Part shown: in pieces, positions 1 to 6,942 of the stretch
How positions within the stretch are numbered: the first letter of the stretch is position 1
How the letters are laid out: each line of letters begins with the position of its first letter
Assembly (NCBI GenBank): GCA_050945895.1
Contig: JBMNTU010000063.1
Span: forward strand, 1 to 13,340
DNA length: 13,340 bases
Direction: 5' to 3'
Origin: JBMNTU01 sp050945895
GTDB lineage: Bacteria; Bacillota; Clostridia; Christensenellales; Christensenellaceae
The notes under the pieces: model-generated
Databases searched by the model: none
What the model was told of the DNA's origin: nothing
Seen by the model: only the letters and a program-made list of their open reading frames with translations
Program-made: the position numbers and the translations under genes

Positions 1-517
1 GTGTCATCTCCTTAAAATATGGAGTAATGGCATTTATTTGTTGATTGCACGAAATATTTTTATCTGTGTAAAAACACTTTCCAATAGATCCGCCGATGCA
101 AACCATGACAACTGCAGGAGCAATAATTAATCTACCTAATTCAAGCCCTTTTTCAGACAAGCCTTCATTGAAATAATCGATTCCGTAATTTGTTATATCT
201 GCTGGTTTGATAAATGGTATATAATCACCTAAATATATTTGCTTGTTTTCCGATGGAGTTGTTCCTGTTTGAGTAATTCCTAAATCACCTAATCGGCACC
301 AAACCCATCCCTCTGGCAAATCATATGGGACTTCATCTTCCGTGACTAGCGGCAACGGCTTTTCTTTTTTGATTTTGCCTTCTTTGATCAGTTTGGATTT
401 TTCCGCGCGAATGCGTTCTAGCAATTCCGATGCCGGTTCGTCATGCAAATTCTGCGGCACTAGCTTACCCTGCACTGCCACCTGCAATATGGATTGTCTT
501 AATTCGGAGGTTTTCAT
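1..517 (-). CDS. hsdS: Type I restriction-modification specificity subunit HsdS, N-terminal part (runs off window)
   Basis: HsdS is the DNA-recognition subunit of a type I R-M complex; it selects the bipartite target bound by HsdM and HsdR. I translated the minus strand from the ATG at 517-515 and it stays open to base 1, giving about 172 residues. It begins MKTSELRQSILQVAVQGKLV, the usual opening of many HsdS proteins. A proline/tryptophan turn follows (LPEGWVWCRLGDLG, about residues 86-99), which typically starts target-recognition domain 1. The start overlaps the hsdM stop as ATGA (514-517), with AGGAGG about 6 bases upstream inside hsdM, so translation is probably coupled. Only part of the first recognition domain is present; the central conserved region and second recognition domain lie outside, so the target cannot be guessed. 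Family call is firm; whether the gene is intact is unknown. Confidence 0.93.
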   Translation of the reverse strand, partial: MKTSELRQSILQVAVQGKLVPQNLHDEPASELLERIRAEKSKLIKEGKIKKEKPLPLVTEDEVPYDLPEGWVWCRLGDLGITQTGTTPSENKQIYLGDYIPFIKPADITNYGIDYFNEGLSEKGLELGRLIIAPAVVMVCIGGSIGKCFYTDKNISCNQQINAITPYFKEMT

Positions 518-1956
518 ACCGAGTCCTCCTGCTCCATTGCAGCAGAAATACGCTCAAGTATATCTTCAATTCGGGCAGTTATTACAGACTTTTCGTTAAG
601 GTATTGACTGATAAATTCTTCCGGCGGCAGTATCTCCACCGTATCATGAGGAAAACCGCATAAATCCAAATTATAATCATTGGCAGCAATATCTTCCGCC
701 AACACATATTGCGACACTTCACTTTCCGTGCGATTGTTCCACCAATCATTAACCGAGTCAAAATGCTCGTCGCGCATTGGACGGGTTTTGGAAAAATGCT
801 TGTAGCCCTCCGGCATCTCCAAACGGTAAAACCACACCCCTTTTGTGGGGCGGCCTTTAGTGAAGAATAACAGATTGGTATTTATGTTGGTGTATGGCGC
901 AAAAACATCTTTTGGTAAACGCACAATGGTATGTAGATCATTTTCTTCTATCAGCTTTTTCTTGATCGCAGATTTTACGCCGCCACCAAACAGAAAGCCA
1001 TCCGGCAAAACTAGCCCACAGCGTCCGCCATCTTTAAGTAATGCCATAATATGCACCAGAAACAGATCGGCAGTTTCAGAATTGCGTAACTCCATAGAAA
1101 CAGACTGTGAAATTGCCTTTTCTTCCGCGCCGCCAAAGGGAGGGTTGGTCACAATCACGTCCACTCTATCTTTAAGGCTGTAATCACCCACGGGCGTGCG
1201 CAATGTGTTGTCGTGATGTATATTGGGCACATCTATACCATGGGCAATCAAATTTGTAACGCAAAGCAAATAGGGGAAAGGCTTTTTCTCTATGCCCTTA
1301 ATATTTGATTGCAATTTTTGATATTCTTCCGCTGTATTTACTTTGTAGCGGTCAATTACGCTGGTTAGGAACCCACCCGTACCGCAAGCCGGGTCAAGCA
1401 CAATTTCACCCAACTTGGGATCAACCTTCCTAACAATAAATCGAGTGACGGGTCGAGGTGTATAAAACTCTCCGGCCTTACCTGCGCTTTGCAGGTCTTT
1501 TAACATCCCTTCATATAATCCATTGAACAGATGTGAACCTTTTACATCCTCAAAATCAAGATCATCATTGATCTTATTGATGACCTGACGAAGCAGCGTT
1601 CCCGATTTCATGAAGTTGTTGACGCCGCCCATAACATCACGAATCAGCCACTTGCGCCGCTTTGGATCATCAGAAATATCTAAATCACGCAAGTCTTTAA
1701 ACATCGCCGTCACAAAATCAACTAAGGCATCGCCGGTGATGCCCTCTGCATCTGCCGCCCATTCTCTCCAACGATATTTTACAGGAAGCACAGGATAATA
1801 GTCATCCTCTGTGATCTCCCATTCTTCCTCTTTGAAATCAAACGCTTTTAGGAACAGCATCCATGTGATCTGTTCAATGTATTGCGCATCGCCATTGATA
1901 CCGGCGTCAATACGCATAATATCCTTTAAGGCTTTTGTCGTGTTAGTAACGGCCAT
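514..1956 (-). CDS. hsdM: Type I restriction-modification DNA methyltransferase subunit HsdM (N6-adenine)
   Basis: HsdM transfers a methyl group from S-adenosylmethionine to adenine N6 in the site chosen by HsdS, and forms the core of the cytoplasmic R-M complex. The 480-residue product has the N-terminal helical HsdM domain (about 1-140), the GEFYTPRPV stretch (162-170), SAM-binding motif I DPACGTGGF (188-196) and catalytic motif IV NPPF (271-274). Length is typical of the family. The ATG at 1956 has AGAGGA about 8 bases upstream. It lies 16 bp after the hsdR stop and overlaps hsdS by four bases, so the three genes form one minus-strand operon in the order R-M-S. All key motifs are present, so it should be active as a methylase if HsdS is intact. 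Confidence 0.97.
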   Translation of the reverse strand: MAVTNTTKALKDIMRIDAGINGDAQYIEQITWMLFLKAFDFKEEEWEITEDDYYPVLPVKYRWREWAADAEGITGDALVDFVTAMFKDLRDLDISDDPKRRKWLIRDVMGGVNNFMKSGTLLRQVINKINDDLDFEDVKGSHLFNGLYEGMLKDLQSAGKAGEFYTPRPVTRFIVRKVDPKLGEIVLDPACGTGGFLTSVIDRYKVNTAEEYQKLQSNIKGIEKKPFPYLLCVTNLIAHGIDVPNIHHDNTLRTPVGDYSLKDRVDVIVTNPPFGGAEEKAISQSVSMELRNSETADLFLVHIMALLKDGGRCGLVLPDGFLFGGGVKSAIKKKLIEENDLHTIVRLPKDVFAPYTNINTNLLFFTKGRPTKGVWFYRLEMPEGYKHFSKTRPMRDEHFDSVNDWWNNRTESEVSQYVLAEDIAANDYNLDLCGFPHDTVEILPPEEFISQYLNEKSVITARIEDILERISAAMEQEDSV

Positions 1957-1972
1957 CTAGTTTCCTCTTTCT

Positions 1973-4339
1973 CTAAGCTACATAAAGCTCATTTTTCAAT
2001 TCTTGTATTGCTTTATCAAAATTAGCCTTGCCATTGAAAATAGTCTTAACGATATAGACAGGGTTTCCGAATTGATTGAGCGGGTTGACTTTCAAAATGT
2101 CGTTGCTCTCCAAATCAACCACACCGGCATCCGCGTACTTTTCCAACAACGCATCCAGTACAGCAGCAGCCTGCTCCCCATATTTGGCAAAATAATTACG
2201 CTTCTTTACGTTGTTGGCACGTTCCCTGCGAGTCAACGGTGGTTGGTCGAATGCAATATGGCAGAGCAAATCGAACGGATCAAATTCCTGCCCAATCTGT
2301 TCCTGCAATTCTTCAATCAAAATACCTTGTTCGGCAAGTTCGTCTAATATGGCTTGCTTACGGTCAGCGCTGTTCCATGCAGTCAGAAAGTCATCCAGCG
2401 TGGCAAACTGGTTAAGCATATTACGGCGCGTGTAGTCGGTCAGCGATTCGGTAATTAGCTTTCCATCTTTATCTATATACTGTACCCGCTGTTTCAGCAC
2501 AGTAACTTCCACATCTTGCACGTAATATTTGGCGCGACGACCGCCAGTGGCATCTTCGCCTTGATTTTCGGCAAATTCATCACCCTCATCAGGCATTTCA
2601 CCGCCCGTGGTTTCGGGTTCATCATCAGGCAATGGTGGCAATTCCCCATCAGCCGTAGGCGTATATTCGCCATCCTGCTCCACCGGGCCGTCAAAATCTG
2701 GATCGGCAAAATGACGGGTCGCTTCTCGGAAGTCAAATATAGTGAAAAACATTTTGCCCAAATCCTCGCGAACGCGGGTTCCACGCCCAATAATCTGCTT
2801 AAACTCGGTCATGCTGTTAATATTGGAGTCCAAAACAATATTCTTGACCATCTGCGCGTCCACGCCGGTAGTCAGCAACTTGGAAGTTGTTACCAGAACA
2901 GGATATTTGCTCTCAACATCACGGAAGTTATCCAGTTGCTTTTTTCCAATATCATCATCACCCGTAATGCGCATAACATAGCGTTCGTCTTGTGTTACCA
3001 AATCGCTGTTTTCATTCACAAGTGCCTGCCGCATACGGTCTGCATGTTCTGTATCCACACAGAAGAAAATAGTTTTATCAAAGCGGGTATTATGCTTTTT
3101 AAGGTAGTTGGATACTACTTTTGCGACCATTTTGGTACGTTGCTCCAACACCAACTCCCGGTCATAATCACTGATATTATACTCCCGATCTTCTATGATA
3201 TTGCCAAAACGATCTGTTTGTCCGATATAAGGCCGGAATCCTTCCGCATCCTTATCCAACAGGACACGAATTACCCGATAGGGCGCGAGGAAGCCATCTT
3301 CAATGCCTTGCTTTAAGGAATAAGTATAGATGGGATCGCCAAAGTAATGGATATTAGAAACATCTTTATCTTCTTTGGGTGTAGCTGTAAGTCCAATTTG
3401 TGTAGCAGAATCAAAATAATCCAAAACCGCCCGCCATGCACTGTTATCTTTTGCGCTACCACGATGGCATTCATCTACAATAACCAAGTCAAAAAAGCCT
3501 GGACTAAATTGCTTAAATACCTCTTTATCGCCTTCGCCAGTTAATCCCTGGTATAACGCCAGATATATTTCATATGAGGGATCTGCTTTCCGATTGCGAA
3601 TGATCGTCATCTTATCTTTGAAGGGAGCAAAATCATTTGTATACGTTTGATCAATAAGCGCATTTCTGTCAGCAAGAAATAGAATGCGTTTTTTTAAACC
3701 GGCTTTCCATAACCGCCAGATAATTTGAAATGCAGTGTATGTTTTTCCAGTGCCGGTTGCCATGACCAGAAGTGCTCGATCTTCGCCTTTGGAGATAGCA
3801 TCAACTGTGAGATTGATCGCGTTTAACTGATAGTATCGCGGTGTTTTTTCTTCGCGTTCCATATAATAAGGTTGAGTAACAACTTTTTCCTGTTGCTCAT
3901 CAATTCCTTCATATTGCTTATACATTTCCCAAAGGGTTTCCGGTGAAGGGAACTCCGATAGCTGTAAGGTGCTTTCTTTCTCACCATCTTTTATCATTCG
4001 GTTGTGAAATGTAAATCCGTCACCATTAGATGTGAAAACAAAAGGAACCATTAGGCTGTTAGCGTATCCAAGCGCTTGCTGCATCCCATCACTGACAGAG
4101 TGGTTGTTGTCTTTGGCTTCAACAATCGCAAGTGGTAGGTGCGGCTTATAGCACAAAAGATAATCAGCAAATTTTGCTTTTTCGCGCTTATATGCGCCCC
4201 CGCGTGCAATGATGCGCCCTTTTGTAATCGCATATTCCTCTCGTATTTGCACTTTTGCCCAGCCGGAATTTTGTATTGCGGGGGTTATGAATTGGGTTCG
4301 GATTTCTTGTTCTGTTAATAGTTTTTTATTCACGGACAT
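1973..4339 (-). CDS. hsdR: Type I restriction endonuclease subunit HsdR (DEAD-box translocase/nuclease, EcoEI-like)
   Basis: HsdR translocates unmethylated DNA using ATP and cuts it at a distance from the target. The 788-residue product shows, in order: an N-terminal nuclease domain with D59 and an E74-A-K76 pair (the D...ExK arrangement), Walker A ATGTGKT (194-200), DECH (289-292), TATP (318-321), and helicase motif VI with QIIGRGTRVRED (515-526). An acidic Pro/Asp/Glu-rich linker follows (about 550-600), then a C-terminal region expected to bind the HsdM/HsdS core. The size and layout fit the shorter EcoEI-like R subunits rather than the ~1000-residue EcoKI type. The ATG at 4339 follows GGGGAGGA with unusually short spacing. 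First gene of the R-M operon, with a good promoter at 4396-4424. No frameshift seen. Confidence 0.96.
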   Translation of the reverse strand: MSVNKKLLTEQEIRTQFITPAIQNSGWAKVQIREEYAITKGRIIARGGAYKREKAKFADYLLCYKPHLPLAIVEAKDNNHSVSDGMQQALGYANSLMVPFVFTSNGDGFTFHNRMIKDGEKESTLQLSEFPSPETLWEMYKQYEGIDEQQEKVVTQPYYMEREEKTPRYYQLNAINLTVDAISKGEDRALLVMATGTGKTYTAFQIIWRLWKAGLKKRILFLADRNALIDQTYTNDFAPFKDKMTIIRNRKADPSYEIYLALYQGLTGEGDKEVFKQFSPGFFDLVIVDECHRGSAKDNSAWRAVLDYFDSATQIGLTATPKEDKDVSNIHYFGDPIYTYSLKQGIEDGFLAPYRVIRVLLDKDAEGFRPYIGQTDRFGNIIEDREYNISDYDRELVLEQRTKMVAKVVSNYLKKHNTRFDKTIFFCVDTEHADRMRQALVNENSDLVTQDERYVMRITGDDDIGKKQLDNFRDVESKYPVLVTTSKLLTTGVDAQMVKNIVLDSNINSMTEFKQIIGRGTRVREDLGKMFFTIFDFREATRHFADPDFDGPVEQDGEYTPTADGELPPLPDDEPETTGGEMPDEGDEFAENQGEDATGGRRAKYYVQDVEVTVLKQRVQYIDKDGKLITESLTDYTRRNMLNQFATLDDFLTAWNSADRKQAILDELAEQGILIEELQEQIGQEFDPFDLLCHIAFDQPPLTRRERANNVKKRNYFAKYGEQAAAVLDALLEKYADAGVVDLESNDILKVNPLNQFGNPVYIVKTIFNGKANFDKAIQELKNELYVA

Positions 4340-4395
4340 ATCCTCCCCAAAAATACAAATTATTTATGTGAAAAGTCTCATACTAAAGCATATTT

Positions 4396-4424
4396 ATTAT
4401 AACAATGCGATTCGCTCTTTGCAA
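4396..4424 (-). promoter_or_regulatory. Promoter of the hsdRMS operon
   Basis: On the minus strand a TTGCAA -35 box (4424-4419) is followed by exactly 17 bases and a perfect TATAAT -10 box (4401-4396), about 57 bp ahead of the hsdR ATG. It lies just downstream of the mob-operon terminator, so the R-M genes appear to be transcribed independently of the mob genes. I saw no obvious operator or controller-protein gene beside it. Confidence 0.8.
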
Positions 4425-4436
4425 ATTTATATATGC

Positions 4437-4482
4437 CAAAAACAAAGCAGCCACCGGATAGATTATCTCCGATGGCTGCTTT
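4437..4482 (-). terminator. Rho-independent terminator of the mobilization operon
   Basis: Two 15-base arms (4444-4458 and 4468-4482) pair fully on the minus strand with one G-U wobble, around a 9-base loop. The T-rich tail GTTTTTGG follows on that strand. It starts about 10 bp after the stop of the last mob-module gene and separates it from the hsdR promoter. Confidence 0.85.
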
Positions 4483-4492
4483 ACATAAATGA

Positions 4493-4669
4493 CTATTGCT
4501 TATGTTCCTTCTGCTTTTTCCATTCTTCAAATTCTCTCTGTCCTTCTTCGCACTCAAAGTATTCGCGTATGGCAGGGTATAGCCTGCGAGCAAGAGAATC
4601 TAAAGCAGTTTTTGGGATTCTGAAACCATCTTTCGATATGCTGTTTTCAAGGTGCGTTTCTTTTTTCAA
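4493..4669 (-). CDS. Small hypothetical protein at the end of the mob operon
   Basis: I do not recognise a named family. From the TTG at 4669 the product is 59 residues, highly charged, with a Glu/Lys-rich end (EEGQREFEEWKKQKEHKQ) and a central segment (DGFRIPKTALDSLARRLYP) that looks like a folded helical domain. The start was chosen because AAAGGAG ends 9 bases upstream. A longer TTG start at 4702 would add 11 residues and overlap the upstream gene by 14 bp, without a better ribosome site. It is the last gene before a strong terminator and sits directly behind the relaxase and membrane-anchored genes, so it is probably co-transcribed with them. Similar small charged proteins often ride with mobilization genes in Clostridia (general recollection). 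No function is assigned. Confidence 0.65.
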   Translation of the reverse strand: MKKETHLENSISKDGFRIPKTALDSLARRLYPAIREYFECEEGQREFEEWKKQKEHKQ

Positions 4670-4688
4670 TAGGCGTATCTCCTTTCTT

Positions 4689-5201
4689 TTAGAACCAGCC
4701 AAAATGACGAGCTAAAAATTCGAATGCTACAAGCGCGGGAGTGATGGCGAGATAGAGGATAACACCAATGTTCCGCTTGTTGCGATTGCGCCAATAGCTT
4801 TCATTGACTTCATGTGCCCGGCGCGTATCATCCTCGACTTTGGAGGTGTATTTTTTTGCAGCATTCTGTATGTTGGATATAGCGGCTTCCGCATACCCAG
4901 TGCAGCTGTTAGCGGCTGCGTCCAGTCTCCCGGTGAACTGGCTCAATTTCATGTCCAGCGTTTCTTTGAGCAGTTTGTTGCTGTCCGTCAGATCGTCCAT
5001 CTTTTCCTGTATCAACATCCCGTGCCCGTTCAGAATCTGCTTCGCCGATGCTTGAAATTCGTTCCAGCTCTGTGCGTAGTCTTGCCACTTCTCTATGAGC
5101 TCTATAACCTCCAGCAGGAGCAGTGCGTCTTCTGCCTGATCGTACTTCGCCTGCTTCCGTTCTTGTATTTCTCCCAGTCGTTCGCTTCTTTGAAAATTCA
5201 T
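4689..5201 (-). CDS. Coiled-coil protein with C-terminal membrane anchor, overlapping the relaxase gene (MobB-like position)
   Basis: The product has 170 residues from the ATG at 5201. The start was chosen for the AAAGGAG about 10 bases upstream and because the 26 extra residues available upstream look like out-of-frame relaxase sequence. It is Glu/Lys/Ala-rich and probably helical or coiled-coil along residues 5-140. A single hydrophobic segment (about 144-162) and a short end ARHFGWF follow, so it should be a C-terminally anchored membrane protein facing the cytoplasm. Its first 293 bp overlap the 3' end of the relaxase gene in a different frame on the same strand. Membrane-linked helical proteins encoded in frames overlapping the relaxase are known in ColE1- and RSF1010-type mobilization systems (mbeB/D, mobB). 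By analogy it may link relaxase to the membrane or coupling protein; that role is inference. Confidence 0.75.
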   Translation of the reverse strand: MNFQRSERLGEIQERKQAKYDQAEDALLLLEVIELIEKWQDYAQSWNEFQASAKQILNGHGMLIQEKMDDLTDSNKLLKETLDMKLSQFTGRLDAAANSCTGYAEAAISNIQNAAKKYTSKVEDDTRRAHEVNESYWRNRNKRNIGVILYLAITPALVAFEFLARHFGWF

Positions 5202-5949
5202 GTAATAGTTTCTCCTTTGATATTGGGATTTTGAATGTTTTTGCAAGCGTCTTATCGCGTACCCGCTTGCCGTCCGCATTGATGAACGTGATATACTTGC
5301 GACTGTCCTGCCAAACCACGGTGTAGCCCATGCCTGCCATAATGCTTATAAATTCATCTTTGCCAGTCGCTTTTGCCATAGCCTTGTCCACCGCCACCAT
5401 CGTGTCATACAGCCAGCTTGTATATTTGCCCTGCACCGCCTTTTCAATGGAACGGTACGCGCCGATCTTAAAGGCGGTGATTGAATCTTTCTTCCGGCAG
5501 ATAGATTTACCGTGCTTTTCCAAAATTTTGTCGGATAAATCCTTCATTTCCTGCAAATGCCATTTGGAGTAGCGGAATTTCTTCCCGGTCTCAAAGCTGA
5601 CAGAGTTCACCACTACATGAGTGTGAACATGCCCGCGATCGGTATGGGTGGCATAGCAGACCTCATAACCTTGAAATACCGGGTTTTTAGCAATCCATTC
5701 CCCGGCGATCCGGTGCGCTTCAGCAGGCGTGATGACCTCATCCGCCGGAAAGCTCTGGATAAAGTGCTTGTACTGCCTGCCACCTGTCTTTCTCCACATC
5801 TCTTTGGTGTCGCGCATTTCTTCCGTTGCGGTCTGCGGATTGCAGTTGTACCCGCCAATCAGCGCAGGCGTAGTCTTTTCCTCATCCCGGATATAATCCA
5901 GAATGCCACCTATCCCGGCGCTGGAATTGATCGCCTTGATTATTGCCAT
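4909..5949 (-). CDS. Relaxase/mobilization nuclease (MOBP-type, PF03432-like)
   Basis: The relaxase nicks oriT, stays covalently bound through a tyrosine, and pilots the strand into the recipient. The 346-residue product begins MAIIKAINS; Y19 (in LDYI) is the likely nucleophile. HFIQSF (62-67) and the metal-binding cluster HTDRGHVHTHVVVN (102-115, with H102, H107, H109 and H111) match motifs II and III of the family. The catalytic domain ends near residue 250. Beyond it the tail is Arg/Gly/Glu-rich and low in hydrophobics, exactly where the next gene starts in another frame. The ATG at 5949 was preferred over an upstream start because GGGAGG lies about 10 bases before it. It overlaps mobC by 10 bp. 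It encodes no coupling protein or transfer pore, so it needs a helper element. Confidence 0.93.
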   Translation of the reverse strand: MAIIKAINSSAGIGGILDYIRDEEKTTPALIGGYNCNPQTATEEMRDTKEMWRKTGGRQYKHFIQSFPADEVITPAEAHRIAGEWIAKNPVFQGYEVCYATHTDRGHVHTHVVVNSVSFETGKKFRYSKWHLQEMKDLSDKILEKHGKSICRKKDSITAFKIGAYRSIEKAVQGKYTSWLYDTMVAVDKAMAKATGKDEFISIMAGMGYTVVWQDSRKYITFINADGKRVRDKTLAKTFKIPISKEKLLHEFSKKRTTGRNTRTEAGEVRSGRRRTAPAGGYRAHREVARLRTELERISSIGEADSERARDVDTGKDGRSDGQQQTAQRNAGHEIEPVHRETGRSR

Positions 5950-6269
5950 TCCTTTCTCACCTCCCGTAGCGCGGCATAAATCTCCGCCAATTCTGTGGAG
6001 CAATCACCGATTTGACCAGCATTCACCATGTACGCAATCTGATTCAGGTTGTTGCCCTGTTTTTTCAGTTCATGCAGTATTTCCAGCCCGCCCTCCTTTA
6101 CAATGATCTCCTTACCCGTGACGCATCGCATCAAAAATTCACGTTGGTTTAATCCTGACAAGCGAACCTTGCGTTTGATGAGCGCAAGTTCGCGGTCAGT
6201 CACCATAAACCTTACATAATGTTTTCTTTTTCTATTTGCCGTATAAACCACCTCCGTTTCGGTTTCCAC
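5940..6269 (-). CDS. mobC: MobC-like mobilization accessory protein
   Basis: MobC proteins (PF05713-like) bind near oriT, help open the strands and recruit the relaxase. The reading has a basic N-terminus (ANRKRKHYVRFMVTDRE), resembling a ribbon-helix-helix DNA-binding segment, and a C-terminal GNNLNQIAYMVNAG block that is the hallmark of the family. It ends 10 bp inside the relaxase gene, implying coupled translation. The start is uncertain. The GTG at 6269 gives 109 residues but has no ribosome site. A good GGAGG (6258-6254) is followed 8 bases later by ACG (6242-6240) just where relatives usually begin with Met-Ala-Asn-Arg. The GTG at 6251 lies within that ribosome site. The family call is firm; the start is not. 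Confidence 0.85.
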   Translation of the reverse strand: METETEVVYTANRKRKHYVRFMVTDRELALIKRKVRLSGLNQREFLMRCVTGKEIIVKEGGLEILHELKKQGNNLNQIAYMVNAGQIGDCSTELAEIYAALREVRKEWQ

Positions 6270-6279
6270 AAAAAGGGGT

Positions 6280-6334
6280 CAAGGGGAAATTCCCCTTGCA
6301 AGCCTCCAAGTGCGGCAGCACTTGGGGAGCTTGC
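6280..6334. other. Candidate origin of transfer (oriT) inverted-repeat cluster
   Basis: Directly upstream of mobC are two nested structures. The first is a perfect 9-bp inverted repeat, CAAGGGGAA/TTCCCCTTG (6280-6288 and 6290-6298). The second is CCAAGTGC/GCACTTGG (6306-6313 and 6318-6325) around GGCA, flanked by outer arms GCAAGC (6298-6303) and GCTTGC (6329-6334). Such clusters upstream of mobC-relaxase pairs are typical of oriT in mobilizable elements of Bacillota. The nic position cannot be assigned from sequence alone; it would be expected beside one arm, probably within 6330-6375. It could instead be an operator for MobC autoregulation, or serve both purposes. Confidence 0.6.
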
Positions 6335-6411
6335 CATCCCACCAAATGCCTAGCGCGAGCTCATGACCGGGCGGCTGAAAAAAGATGATATATTCCACCA
6401 GCACCGCCCAG

Positions 6412-6612
6412 GCATTCCACTATCAACTGTTCATAGCAACCACCGCCTTTCTGAAAAACACCCTCTACTTAGTCGGACAAAAATATGCCATTTGGTGGGG
6501 TGTCTTCCCAAAATGTTCACACATATTTTGCATTTCTGAAAAAATACCCTTCACTTATATATGCGAAGTTGAAGCTCAAATCGTACCTGTTTTTCCGAAA
6601 GTATTTTTAAGA
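6412..6612. repeat. Direct repeat, copy 1 (~200 bp unit)
   Basis: This stretch is repeated downstream at an offset of 244-246 bp. The best-kept part (about 6476-6586) differs from copy 2 at roughly 7 of 110 positions, and its last 50 bases (CTGAAAAAATACCC... to ...CTCAAATCGTA) are identical. The first ~60 bases are more diverged. Open frames exist on both strands in both copies but none has a convincing ribosome site or recognisable product. I treat it as non-coding. Its role is unknown; a control region for the mob genes or an origin-like region are possibilities. Confidence 0.8.
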
Positions 6613-6655
6613 TTGTAGAAAACAGTGAAAAATACCGTCGGACAAAACAGCCCGC

Positions 6656-6858
6656 GCATCCCACTATCAGCGACTCAAACAACCAATCTCCTTCCCGCAA
6701 AAAAGTCTCTTCACTTAATAGGACAAAAATGTGCCTTTTGTCGGGGTGTCTTCTCAAAATGTTCATACATATTTTGCATTGCTGAAAAAATACCCTTCAC
6801 TTATATATGCGAAGTTGAAGCTCAAATCGTATGCACTTTTTTGAAAATATTTTTAAGA
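6656..6858. repeat. Direct repeat, copy 2 (~200 bp unit)
   Basis: Second copy of the unit at 6412-6612, same orientation, separated by about 43 bp. It ends in TTTTTAAGA-like sequence as copy 1 does. The 600 bp between the oriT-like cluster and the regulator promoter hold only these two repeats and no gene I can support. Confidence 0.8.
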
Positions 6859-6872
6859 AAAGATGATTTATC

Positions 6873-6921
6873 CATATATGAATTGACACAATTGCATATA
6901 TCGGTTATGATTTTCATATAT
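6873..6921 (+). promoter_or_regulatory. Promoter of the Cro/C1-type regulator gene with three CATATAT boxes
   Basis: A perfect TTGACA -35 box (6883-6888), a 17-base spacer and a TATGAT -10 box (6906-6911) lie 32 bp ahead of the regulator ATG. The heptamer CATATAT occurs at 6873-6879, 6895-6901 and 6915-6921, that is 22 and 20 bp apart on one face of the helix. The boxes fall before the -35, in the spacer and after the -10. The -35 is also bracketed by AATTG/CAATT around ACA. This layout suits autorepression by the adjacent helix-turn-helix protein; that binding is inferred. Confidence 0.75.
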
Positions 6922-6942
6922 CCTTAGGCGAGGTGAAATAGT

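Noticed and set aside
2516..3316. 266-codon plus-strand open frame inside hsdR
   Set aside because: It lies wholly antisense to the motif-bearing part of hsdR and has no ribosome site or family resemblance.
4378..4593. 71-codon minus-strand open frame across the mob terminator
   Set aside because: It runs through the terminator stem and the hsdR promoter, in another frame from the better-supported small gene at 4493-4669.
6412..6858. Possible CRISPR array or iteron array
   Set aside because: There are only two long diverged copies; no short regularly spaced repeats, no cas genes and no replication initiator gene are present.
6385..6927. Two similar plus-strand open frames (77 and 100 codons) over the direct repeats
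   Set aside because: Their similarity follows from the DNA repeat. Neither has a ribosome site, frames are also open on the other strand, and the products have no recognisable features.
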